Source: Candidatus Manganitrophaceae bacterium (lineage in GTDB: Bacteria; Nitrospirota; Nitrospiria; SBBL01; JAADHI01). From it: DNA of 52,817 bases. Of the stretch, positions 43,970 to 52,047 are shown one piece after another. The translations under genes were made by a program, and so were the position numbers. The DNA lies in contig DUAG01000076.1 in assembly GCA_012960925.1 (NCBI GenBank), positions 1-52,817 of the forward strand, in the 5' to 3' direction. The notes below the pieces were generated by a model. That model searched no databases. It was not told the DNA's origin and saw only the letters and a list, made by a program, of their open reading frames with translations. Each line of letters starts with the position of its first letter. Position 1 is the stretch's first letter.

Positions 43970-46969
43970 ATGCGACAATTTCGTTCAATAATTCAAGGTA
44001 TTGGGCTGTTTTTAACGCTCTTTCTGCTCTACGGCATCGCCTCTCAAAAAGGCATAGAACTCCTGCCTGCCCTCGATACACTTGCCTGGGGACAGCCAAC
44101 CGCGGAGCCGTTTACCGAGGATGTCAGCAGTACCAAGCACAATCTCTCCGCCGTTCCGCTTGACCCGAACCAACAACGTATTTTCGATGAAATTTTCAGT
44201 CCGGACAAGGAGAGAAATGTCAAGTCGGTCCAGGGACCGGGCGGAACAACCGAGGTTTGCGTCTTTTGCCACACGCCCCACGGGGCCAACCGGGCAGGAA
44301 TAAGCTTTCGCGCACCGATCTGGAACCGGAAACTGTCCGCCAACCAGTACCAGATGTATGACCAGGTCTGGAGTAAATCATTCGAGGCAAGGCCGAACAT
44401 GCCCGGTCGACCCACCGGCTATTCACGCCTCTGCCTCTCCTGCCATGACGGTACAATTGCCCTCGGAAGCGTGATTAACCGGGGCGGAAGCGGAGGCCTG
44501 GACTCAGAATACCAGATGGAATATCCAACGGGGCAGGCGCCTGCCGGGCCCTTCGGAAGCATTCCGGTTGGCGAAGGGGCCACCGCCCAGGCAACCCGGG
44601 CCTTGGGCCGGGACCTTCGGAACGATCACCCGATCTCAATGGTCTTTGACTCCCTCCTTCGCGCAACGAAAGATATTGAATTTGTTGACCCGGGACCCCC
44701 GATCCGAAGGCCTTTCACACAAAGCACCCCAACGCCGATCTCCCCGCTCAGGAGGGCAACCGGAAATAATAATAATGTCTTTGATTCTGTCCAGTGTACC
44801 TCTTGTCACAATCCCCATCAGGTTGATTTTCCAAAGTTCTTAAGGGCCAACCGCCTCCAGGAAAAGACCTTTGCCTCAACCCAGGCAGAGAAGCGTGTCG
44901 GCCCGCCGGTTCCCGGACTGTCCAGCCGGGCGGATAAAGCACCCGCCGGTGCGATTCTTTGTCTCTTCTGCCACGACAAGCCAGGCTGGCCCTACAATCC
45001 GGATGAGTTGAATACCCATTTTGGTGACCGAAAGACGGGGGTATTTGATGATTCAAGGCTCAAGCTGGGGGCGACCAATCTTCATAGTGATGAAGCTCCG
45101 GTGGTAGCCGAACGCGCCTGTCTGGTCTGCCATGATCCCCACACCCGCCAGGGTGCCGTTCGAATTATGCGTGAAGGCGTCGATGCCTTCGGAAATGTGG
45201 CCATTGAACAAACCTGTTATCAATGTCACCAACCCCAAGAGACATCCATCCTCCAGAACAACACCCGCGCCCCTGATATCAGAACACAATTCTTCAAAGA
45301 TCGGGAGGGGAACGGAAACAATGGGACCTCTGCAACCGGGAGCGCGATGGACCTGACGCTCGGGCTGGGACACCAACCTGTTTTTGTCGATCTTCCCAAG
45401 GAAGGGGTTCAACTCGGGAGTGATAACCGTGTTCCCTCTTTCTTTGGCGGACCCTTCAATGAGCCCGTTGGAAATAAAGACATCAATATGGAACATGCCC
45501 CCAATACACCCGATACCTCCCACATCGAATGTGTCGATTGCCACAACATGCACCGGGTCACTCGACGGAATCGATTCCAGGGCATGCCCGGCATCACCAT
45601 CCGAAGCGGCATTGTGGCGAAGACACTCAAAACGGTTGATTTCAAGGAAGAACCCCTCATCTACGAAATCTGTCTCCGATGCCATGGAAACACCTTCAAT
45701 AACCATGTCCGGGAGGCTCTTTTTACCGCCCTCGGCACGGGCAAGATCATTCAGGCGCGCGGGAACAGTCCGATCGATCCGGGAAGAGGGGTCAATGCGC
45801 ATGGGAGCAACAAGCGAAAAGAATTTGACCCAACGTCCACGCCCTTTTATCCGGAACTCTTTATGAAAGAGAATCCAACTCCGGGCGATGGCCGGGGCCT
45901 TCTCGTCCCGGATACGCCTCCCGCACTCAACACCTCATTTCATCCGGTGGCCGATCTCGGGAAAAACCAATCCGGGGTATTAAACAACTTCAACCTGAAT
46001 GTGGATGTGCCAACACAGCAAGGCCAATTGATGGGAGGATTCGGACATCAAGCCAGCTTTGATGGAAGCGGCAGAGTCATTGGTTCTGACGGCTCAGGAG
46101 GCCTCTCTCGACAGGCAACCATCATGTGCCCCGATTGCCACAATACTGATCTTTTCGGAACCTTCAATGCCGGACTCTTTCCTGTCTTCAAAGGACTCAG
46201 GATCAAGCCTGAAATCAATTTTCCCGATTATCCGGGTCCCATTCTTTATGACGACACCAGAGGAAGGGCCTTCCGACGGACCACAGACCGGTCCCCGAGT
46301 ATCCCCGTCAACCCGGATGTGACAAGACGGGCCTCTCTGAACGATCCCAAAACTCCTCAGGGGCCGCACGGGTCAATTTATAAGAGGATATTAAGAGCCA
46401 ACTACGATACGACTGTCGGGACATCCGAGGAAGAACCGCCTTTTACGGAAAGGGGGAGATACAATCCACAGAACTTTGCCCTCTGCTTTAACTGTCACAA
46501 CGAAGCGGCCTTCATCACACCCTACTGGGAATCCCCCATAGCGTTCGGCCCAAAGGAAAGGCTCACGAACTTCTATCGGGGGAACACACAGGATATCGAT
46601 GGAAAAGGAAATGTCGGCGGAAACCTTCATCTCCTCCATCTTGCCGGTCGGACGAACGCCCGTTGTCACGAATGTCATAACAATGTCCATAGCAACGTCG
46701 AGGCCGGGAATACGGTCTTTGTCGGACTGAACGATACTCGGTTCAAGATGGACAATCCCGGACATGATCAAAGCACACACCTTCTCAATTTTCAGCCCAA
46801 TATTAAAGGAAATCGCTTCTCCGAAGGACCGGCTTGGGGAAATGGTAAAACCGTAAACCCGGCCGATTGGGACCTAGGGCACATAGGACCCGGTTGCAAC
46901 CTCCGATGCCATGGCTTTAACATGGAGCATAACACCGACGCCCACTCGGTCATCAACGGCGAAAAATGA
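43970..46969 (+). CDS. Dodecaheme c-type cytochrome
   Basis: A 999-residue exported cytochrome with a signal peptide (GIGLFLTLFLLYGIASQ). It has eleven CxxCH motifs (CVFCH, CLSCH, CTSCH, CLFCH, CLVCH, CYQCH, CVDCH, CLRCH, CPDCH, CFNCH, CHECH) and one C-terminal CxxxCH (CNLRCH at 46895-46912). The first 340 residues repeat the module of the four- and five-haem proteins (CVFCHTPHG, P-I-W-N-R, CLSCHDGTIA, NDHPISM, CTSCHNPH). The rest is a separate eight-haem part with long Pro/Gly/Asn-rich spacers, suggesting a loose, surface-exposed protein. It is a strong candidate for the terminal extracellular reductase or conduit. ATG 43970 is chosen from the promoter and signal peptide. MITE copy 4 abuts its stop codon. 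Confidence 0.94.
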   Translation: MRQFRSIIQGIGLFLTLFLLYGIASQKGIELLPALDTLAWGQPTAEPFTEDVSSTKHNLSAVPLDPNQQRIFDEIFSPDKERNVKSVQGPGGTTEVCVFCHTPHGANRAGISFRAPIWNRKLSANQYQMYDQVWSKSFEARPNMPGRPTGYSRLCLSCHDGTIALGSVINRGGSGGLDSEYQMEYPTGQAPAGPFGSIPVGEGATAQATRALGRDLRNDHPISMVFDSLLRATKDIEFVDPGPPIRRPFTQSTPTPISPLRRATGNNNNVFDSVQCTSCHNPHQVDFPKFLRANRLQEKTFASTQAEKRVGPPVPGLSSRADKAPAGAILCLFCHDKPGWPYNPDELNTHFGDRKTGVFDDSRLKLGATNLHSDEAPVVAERACLVCHDPHTRQGAVRIMREGVDAFGNVAIEQTCYQCHQPQETSILQNNTRAPDIRTQFFKDREGNGNNGTSATGSAMDLTLGLGHQPVFVDLPKEGVQLGSDNRVPSFFGGPFNEPVGNKDINMEHAPNTPDTSHIECVDCHNMHRVTRRNRFQGMPGITIRSGIVAKTLKTVDFKEEPLIYEICLRCHGNTFNNHVREALFTALGTGKIIQARGNSPIDPGRGVNAHGSNKRKEFDPTSTPFYPELFMKENPTPGDGRGLLVPDTPPALNTSFHPVADLGKNQSGVLNNFNLNVDVPTQQGQLMGGFGHQASFDGSGRVIGSDGSGGLSRQATIMCPDCHNTDLFGTFNAGLFPVFKGLRIKPEINFPDYPGPILYDDTRGRAFRRTTDRSPSIPVNPDVTRRASLNDPKTPQGPHGSIYKRILRANYDTTVGTSEEEPPFTERGRYNPQNFALCFNCHNEAAFITPYWESPIAFGPKERLTNFYRGNTQDIDGKGNVGGNLHLLHLAGRTNARCHECHNNVHSNVEAGNTVFVGLNDTRFKMDNPGHDQSTHLLNFQPNIKGNRFSEGPAWGNGKTVNPADWDLGHIGPGCNLRCHGFNMEHNTDAHSVINGEK

Positions 46970-47145
46970 GGAAATTCCTGAATAAGTCATGAACTTTTTT
47001 TCAGGGCACTTATGTCCCGCTTCTGCGTTTCAAATCTTAAAAATAGAGGGCTATGGCTTCACGAGTACCATCCTCTGCGATTTTCGCCTTGAATCGAATC
47101 ATTTTATCTCCAGAAAAACTCAACCCAGACTTAATCAGAGTTTCC
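46970..47145 (+). mobile_element. MITE copy 4 (176 bp)
   Basis: The left end GGAAATTCCTGAATAAGTC and right end GACTTAATCAGAGTTTCC are inverted repeats. TGA flanks both sides (46967-46969 and 47146-47148). The left TGA is the stop codon of the 12-haem gene and the right TGA overlaps the ATG of the next gene. It contains the 17 bp block in the variant form GGCTTCACGAGTACCAT. The element is in the same orientation as copies 1-3. Confidence 0.92.
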
Positions 47146-47147
47146 TG

Positions 47148-47957
47148 ATGTCCCTCAAAAAGTCGCTCGTTCTTTTCTTTCTTCTTTTTGTTCCCTTCGA
47201 GTACACCATCATCTCTTTAAGCAAGAAGGTTGTCCCGGAGGAGATGCTCCTTGTTTCGGCCGGAGAATTTATCATGGGGAGCAACGAGGTGGATCTGGAG
47301 GAAACCCGGGGGGAGTTGGGAAATAGAAAACCCTTCTATCTCGATGAACATCCTCAACATCGCGTCACCTTACCTGAGTTTTTGATCGATCGGACGGAGG
47401 TGACCAACCGAGCCTACGCCGATTTCATCAAGGTCAAACTGCGGAACCCACCTTCTATCTGGAAAGAAGGAGAGTATCCCTCCGGACAGGGACTTCTTCC
47501 CGTTGTGGATATCAGTTGGTATGAGGCACGCGACTACTGCCGGTCTGTCGGAAAGCGCCTCCCTACGGAGGAAGAATGGGAAAAGGCCGCCCGCGGCCCC
47601 TCAGGGAATATCTATGTCTGGGGCAATAACTTTGATCCGATGAAGGCAAATGTCAGCGCCGGCAGTCATGGCGGGATCACCATGGTTGGCCGCTGGAGTA
47701 GCGATCGCAGCTTTTACGGCCTCTACGATATGAACGGGAATGTCATGGAGTGGACCGACGACTGGTACAAGCCCTATCCGGATGGCTATTATGAAAGCCC
47801 GGATTTTGGAGAACAATTTAAGGTGGCCAAGGGAGATGCCTATGGCGAATCAGGACATTACGCCATGTCGATCTTCTCCCGCCTCCCTTACCGCCAGAAC
47901 GTCCTGCCGGAAACCCGCTTTCCCTTCCTCGGCTTTCGCTGCGCGAAAGATTGGTAG
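47148..47957 (+). CDS. Formylglycine-generating-enzyme-like (SUMF1) protein
   Basis: A 269-residue protein with an N-terminal hydrophobic segment (SLVLFFLLFVPFEYTI) and a complete FGE-sulfatase/SUMF1 fold: MLLVSAGEFIMGSNE, DRTEVTNRAYADF, VDISWYEARDYCRSVGKRLP, TEEEWEKAARG, YGLYDMNGNVMEWTDDWY and C-terminal FLGFRCAKDW. The catalytic cysteine pair of true aerobic FGE is not obvious, so it is probably a C-type-lectin-fold structural or modifying protein rather than a sulfatase activator. Removing MITE copy 4 gives TGATG with the cytochrome stop, so it was probably coupled to that gene. It is flanked by two MITEs in opposite orientation. Confidence 0.88.
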   Translation: MSLKKSLVLFFLLFVPFEYTIISLSKKVVPEEMLLVSAGEFIMGSNEVDLEETRGELGNRKPFYLDEHPQHRVTLPEFLIDRTEVTNRAYADFIKVKLRNPPSIWKEGEYPSGQGLLPVVDISWYEARDYCRSVGKRLPTEEEWEKAARGPSGNIYVWGNNFDPMKANVSAGSHGGITMVGRWSSDRSFYGLYDMNGNVMEWTDDWYKPYPDGYYESPDFGEQFKVAKGDAYGESGHYAMSIFSRLPYRQNVLPETRFPFLGFRCAKDW

Positions 47958-47968
47958 CAGAGTACTAA

Positions 47969-48125
47969 GGAACCCCTATTAAGTCTGGGTTGAATTTTTC
48001 TGGAGATAAAATGTTTCGATTCAAGGTGTAAATCACAGGGATAGCCTGCTATTTTCAAGATTTGCAACGCAGAATCGGGACATAAGTGCCCTAAAAAAAC
48101 AATTCATGACTTATTCAGAGGTTCC
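47969..48125 (-). mobile_element. MITE copy 5 (157 bp, short form, inverted)
   Basis: This copy is inverted relative to the other four. It starts GGAACCCCTATTAAGTC and ends GACTTATTCAGAGGTTCC, with CTAA on both sides (47965-47968 and 48126-48129). It lacks the 17 bp block, as copy 3 does. It lies eight bases after the stop of the FGE-like gene, where it could also form a long hairpin in the transcript. Confidence 0.93.
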
Positions 48126-48206
48126 CTAAGCCACTTTCTCCTTATTTTTCTGTGTGTAGGTAGGTATTTCATCCAAGAAGAAGAATGAAATAAAGGAGAT
48201 CAGCAG

Positions 48207-49349
48207 CTACTCAGGGAGAGAATCTGTAAAAGGTTCGGCATAGCCGGTCAACTCGATATATCCCTTTCCGGAAATTTCCTTTCCGGCCTTCGTCCCTTCA
48301 AAACGACTCGCCCCTTCCCAATAGGTTACGCGTGTACTCTTGGCTGTAATGAGTTCTTGTTCCGGAAGAAGCGGTTTTGATGTCAGGACCAGTTGCTCGG
48401 ACGGGATTTCAATCCGCCATTCCACAGGATAGACCGCTCCGCTTTCTTGGCTCTTCCAGTTCTGTACTGGCGTTAATGAGAAAGAATTGGCCCCAAGGTG
48501 GCGTGCCCTTCCATCGGGAGAGATCACCGTACCGCTCGATACCGAATCTTTTTCACCGCCTTTTCTCCGGATCTGGTAAATCATCACTTCGCTCTGGTCC
48601 TCCAACTGGATGGAGAACCAATCCCATCCGATCTGGGCGTCATTGAGAACACTGGTGCTGAATTCATGATCCATCCAAGAACTCCCGGTGACCTGTTCTT
48701 CCTTTCCATCGATCCAGAGAGAACCGCGTGTTTCAAGCCTTGTGTAGGAATAGTAATGGGAGGCCTGGCCCTCTTCTTCTCCCTTACGGCTGATCCCGCT
48801 CTTACCATGAATGACAAGGGGTTTTGAGGGAGAAAGCATCAAATCGATCTGCCACCCGTTTTTTTCCTGAGATCTCCCACCCGCCTGAAGGTGGATTTGT
48901 TCTCCTTCTTGAACGGCCTGCCAGCGGTCAATCCAGACCTCCAGGTAATCCTCTTTGGCTCCCGCCTTCCCGACGGCTGCCCGGCTGATCTTCTCCTGGT
49001 AATGGAAACGTCCACCGGCCAGGTCTGTTACGGCAAAGTGGGCCAGATAGATCTCCCTGACTGCCCATCGAGAAGGGTTTTCCAGGACTTTCGGGTTCGC
49101 GATCCCGCGCCTAAAGAATGTCAACTCATATCCGTATTCTTTCCCTGTTTTCGATTCGAGGTTCCCCGTAAAATACCACCATTCAATTTTAAATTTGGGG
49201 TGGGACCCATGGTCCCTCGGAAAAGTGTAGGCATAGCCCGGCCTGGCGTCCTCAAACCGCTTTTCCCCTGGCGCAGCCTTGGCCCCTAAAGCGCTGAGGG
49301 AAAGGAAGAGAGTCAAGACAAGGACCCTCATCAGTAACCGCTTATTCAT
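48207..49349 (-). CDS. AttH/CrtC-like lipocalin-fold protein
   Basis: A protein of about 380 residues with a signal peptide (LVLTLFLSLSALGAKA) and the AttH/CrtC (hydroxyneurosporene-synthase-like) double-lipocalin pattern: IEWWYFTGNLESKTGKEYG near 60, AHFAVTDLAGGRFHYQEK near 110, and the WMDHEFSTS motif near 230. Such proteins are often encoded with FtsX-type ABC exporters. They are thought to bind a lipid or hydrophobic ligand on the periplasmic side, but the ligand is unknown. The ATG at 49349 overlaps the permease stop by eight bases (TATGAATAA); a TTG two codons upstream is the alternative. Confidence 0.88.
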   Translation of the reverse strand: MNKRLLMRVLVLTLFLSLSALGAKAAPGEKRFEDARPGYAYTFPRDHGSHPKFKIEWWYFTGNLESKTGKEYGYELTFFRRGIANPKVLENPSRWAVREIYLAHFAVTDLAGGRFHYQEKISRAAVGKAGAKEDYLEVWIDRWQAVQEGEQIHLQAGGRSQEKNGWQIDLMLSPSKPLVIHGKSGISRKGEEEGQASHYYSYTRLETRGSLWIDGKEEQVTGSSWMDHEFSTSVLNDAQIGWDWFSIQLEDQSEVMIYQIRRKGGEKDSVSSGTVISPDGRARHLGANSFSLTPVQNWKSQESGAVYPVEWRIEIPSEQLVLTSKPLLPEQELITAKSTRVTYWEGASRFEGTKAGKEISGKGYIELTGYAEPFTDSLPE

Positions 49350-51897
49350 AGGCAATCGCCTCCGTAATATTCATCTTCGCCGCCTTCCATGCCGGGAAAA
49401 ACCCAGCCAGGAGGGCCGTGACCGTTGCCAGGATGAAAGCATGCAAGACGATGTATGGAGGGAAATGCAGGAGAATGGTCCATCCGAAGGACTCCTTATT
49501 GATCACGAGGATCAGAAGGAGGGAAAGAAAGAAGGCACAAAAAAGAGCCAGAAACCATCCAATCAAGCCCATATAAAAGGCCTCGATCAGGACCACCTGG
49601 ATCACCTGGCGCCGTGAACCGCCGATGGCCCTCAAGAGACCAATCTCTCTCCGGCGCTCCAGGACCGAGACAAAAAGGGTGTTGGTTATACCCAGTAGGG
49701 CCACGACAACGGCGATCCATTCGAGGGCGTAGGTAATTAAAAAGGTCTGGTCAAAGATCTCCAGGACTTCTTCTTTAAAATCAACCTGGGTCGTAAAAGC
49801 CAGGCCATATTGGCTCCCCCATTTTTGGACCAGCGTTTGCCGAACGGCATCCGCGCTTTCCCCTTCTTTGAGATAGATCGCAAGGACGTCGATTTCCTGA
49901 TCATCCCAATCCTCTTCCAGAAAGGATCGGTCGATGACCATCTTTCCGCCGTCCGTGCTGTACTCATAAAAGATCCCGCCGATGCTCAGGGGGATGCCCC
50001 CACGGGGAGAAGGAAGCTGCACCTTATCTCCAACGCCTAGATCGAAACGATTTGCAAAAACCTCTGAGATGAGAATTTTCTTTTCTCGAATCGCCTCTTG
50101 AATGATCTCTGCCGACTCACCCGATTGAAACAGATACCGACTGTGGGATCGATGAATCGCCAGATCGCGCCCGACAAGCCGGGCCGGCTCATCCCGGAAG
50201 ATGATCTCAATCGACCGATAGCGATCAACCGCCGCTATCCCCGACATGGCTTCGACTTCATCGCTGAGTTCCCTCGAGATGGTCTCGTCGGTATCTCTCG
50301 ACATATAGGAGACTGGAAAGCCGATGATGTCGGATCGGATCGTTTGATCGATCCAGACTTCAACGGTGCTGCGGAAGCTCTCAATCATGATCACGACACT
50401 CATCATCATTGCCAGTGCCCCCATGAAAGCCGAGATGGTTGGGGCATTCCTTCGAAGCGCTTGCTCGAGGTGTCCTTGTGCCATCCGCCAGGATGGCGGC
50501 ATCCCAGAAAGAAAAGGGCGAAGACTTCTGGAGAGGACAAGGATCGCCGCCGGGACAATCAAGGAAAAAGCCATTAGAAGGAATCCCGCTGAGAGGTATC
50601 TGGCCCATTGAAGCCCCCATTCAGAAGGAACTTGCGAAAGGAAAAAGGACACCGTAGCGGCAATCAATCCGGCACCCAGATATAGCCCCTGCTTCACACC
50701 TCTTTGATTGTGGTAAATCCCTTCCATTGACTCGCGCGGTTTCAGGCGTGCGGCCTGCAACGCGGGGAAAAGGGAAGAAAGTGTAGCAACAAAGGCCCCG
50801 ATCCCCATCCCCTCCACAATGAGAGAAAGGGGAAGTGAAAAAGGAGAAGGTGGAATAGGAACATAGAGCGCGCTCACGGTTTGAGAGAGAATCTGAATGA
50901 CCCATCGCCCCAGGAGCGCACCCGCAAAGACACCCGCAAACCCGCCTGCCGTCCCGATCATGATCCCCTCGAGGGTAAAGAGCCAGAATATTTTTGAACG
51001 GGGAACGCCTAAAGCACGAAGAATGCCGATCTCCTTCCTCCGATGGACGACGGAGACGAGAAGGGTATTATAGATCAGGAAGACCCCGACAAAGAGAGAA
51101 ATGGCGCTCAAGGCCGTCAGATTAAGTTGAAAGGAAAAGAGCATCTTTTCAACCTGTCGAGAACGTTGTTCCGGCCGACGGATCAAGAGCCGCCCGCCAA
51201 GTCGTTTCCCGAAGCTCTCTATAATCTCATCAAGCTTGGCCTCTTCATCCGTGATCAGATCGATGCGGTCGAGTTTTCCGAGTTTTCCCAGTGTCCATTG
51301 GGCCGATGCAATGTCCATGACGGCGATATTGCCGTCTTGCCCCAGTGCAACACCCTCCGCCTCCAGAAGTCCTGCAACATGAAGGTCCAGCAGATGTTCC
51401 TCTTTCCGGACCGAGAAATGATCGCCGACTTGAATACGGTGCCTTTCCGCGAACGTCACCGTCAGAAAGACCGCCGCGGGGTCGATCAAGGCATCAAAGG
51501 CCTCTCCCTCCGCACCGCGGACTTCGTAGCTTCGAAAGGGGGTCTCCTGTAGGAGATCGATCCCCATCAAGAGCAGAACCTCCCCCTTTGCAGAAGACGG
51601 GGATGCCATCGGGAGAACGGATTGAACAATCGGCGCGATGGAGATCACCCCGGGCACTTTACGAATCTCGACCAGGTCCATCTCATCAATGGCCCCTCCC
51701 CGCCCTATAATCTCCAGCGTTGTATTCCCGGCAAATAGATCAACTGATTTTTGATAGGTCTCCAGAACACTCTTATTTGCTAATCGGATTGAAATAAAAA
51801 CAGCAATCCCGAGGGCAACGCCGACCAGGGTCAGCCAGGTCCTCCTTTCATGAAGAAGGTGGCGCAGGGAAATCGACTGGAGGAGGACACGTATCAT
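49342..51897 (-). CDS. FtsX/MacB-type ABC permease, double module
   Basis: An 851-residue membrane protein with the layout of LolC/LolE-like exporters in duplicate. An N-terminal helix and periplasmic MacB_PCD-type domain (about 20-245) are followed by a three-helix FtsX domain with RRKEIGILRALGVPRSK near 285. A second helix and periplasmic domain (about 480-690) lead to the C-terminal FtsX domain with RRREIGLLRAIGGSRRQ near 745. One polypeptide therefore replaces two permease subunits. It works with the ATPase encoded upstream and likely moves a lipid or lipoprotein out of the inner membrane, aided by the AttH-like protein. A 150 bp gap with a palindromic repeat separates it from the ATPase gene. 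Confidence 0.92.
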   Translation of the reverse strand: MIRVLLQSISLRHLLHERRTWLTLVGVALGIAVFISIRLANKSVLETYQKSVDLFAGNTTLEIIGRGGAIDEMDLVEIRKVPGVISIAPIVQSVLPMASPSSAKGEVLLLMGIDLLQETPFRSYEVRGAEGEAFDALIDPAAVFLTVTFAERHRIQVGDHFSVRKEEHLLDLHVAGLLEAEGVALGQDGNIAVMDIASAQWTLGKLGKLDRIDLITDEEAKLDEIIESFGKRLGGRLLIRRPEQRSRQVEKMLFSFQLNLTALSAISLFVGVFLIYNTLLVSVVHRRKEIGILRALGVPRSKIFWLFTLEGIMIGTAGGFAGVFAGALLGRWVIQILSQTVSALYVPIPPSPFSLPLSLIVEGMGIGAFVATLSSLFPALQAARLKPRESMEGIYHNQRGVKQGLYLGAGLIAATVSFFLSQVPSEWGLQWARYLSAGFLLMAFSLIVPAAILVLSRSLRPFLSGMPPSWRMAQGHLEQALRRNAPTISAFMGALAMMMSVVIMIESFRSTVEVWIDQTIRSDIIGFPVSYMSRDTDETISRELSDEVEAMSGIAAVDRYRSIEIIFRDEPARLVGRDLAIHRSHSRYLFQSGESAEIIQEAIREKKILISEVFANRFDLGVGDKVQLPSPRGGIPLSIGGIFYEYSTDGGKMVIDRSFLEEDWDDQEIDVLAIYLKEGESADAVRQTLVQKWGSQYGLAFTTQVDFKEEVLEIFDQTFLITYALEWIAVVVALLGITNTLFVSVLERRREIGLLRAIGGSRRQVIQVVLIEAFYMGLIGWFLALFCAFFLSLLLILVINKESFGWTILLHFPPYIVLHAFILATVTALLAGFFPAWKAAKMNITEAIAYE

Positions 51898-51919
51898 ATA
51901 CCCCTTCTCTCCGTAACTA

Positions 51920-52043
51920 TCAGCATGCCTGGATATTTCTTCAGGGCAAGGCGCGAGGCGCGCAGAACCGGAACGTATGGGCTATACGTGAGGATTTGAG
52001 CACCACAGCAACGCCGCCATGGAGGATTAGATGGGTATGCTGA
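51920..52043. repeat. Palindromic intergenic repeat in exporter operon
   Basis: A segment of about 124 bp bounded by TCAGCATGCC (51920-51929) and its near-inverse GGGTATGCTGA (52033-52043). It contains an internal hairpin ACGTAT/ATACGT (51973-51989) and a GC-rich core (GGCAAGGCGCGAGGCGCGCA). The core resembles a type of dispersed intergenic repeat that I recall from metal-reducing deltaproteobacteria and relatives, a recollection I cannot check here. It has inserted between the ATPase and permease genes of one transport operon. No coding capacity is seen. Confidence 0.6.
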
Positions 52044-52047
52044 ATCG

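Noticed and set aside
46989..47147. Extension of the FGE-like frame upstream through MITE copy 4
   Set aside because: The extra residues are encoded by the transposable element, and the signal-like segment begins at ATG 47148.
47148..47957. FGE-like gene as cargo captured from elsewhere by the flanking MITEs
   Set aside because: The rebuilt TGATG junction shows that it was next to the cytochrome gene before copy 4 inserted; only future mobility remains a possibility.
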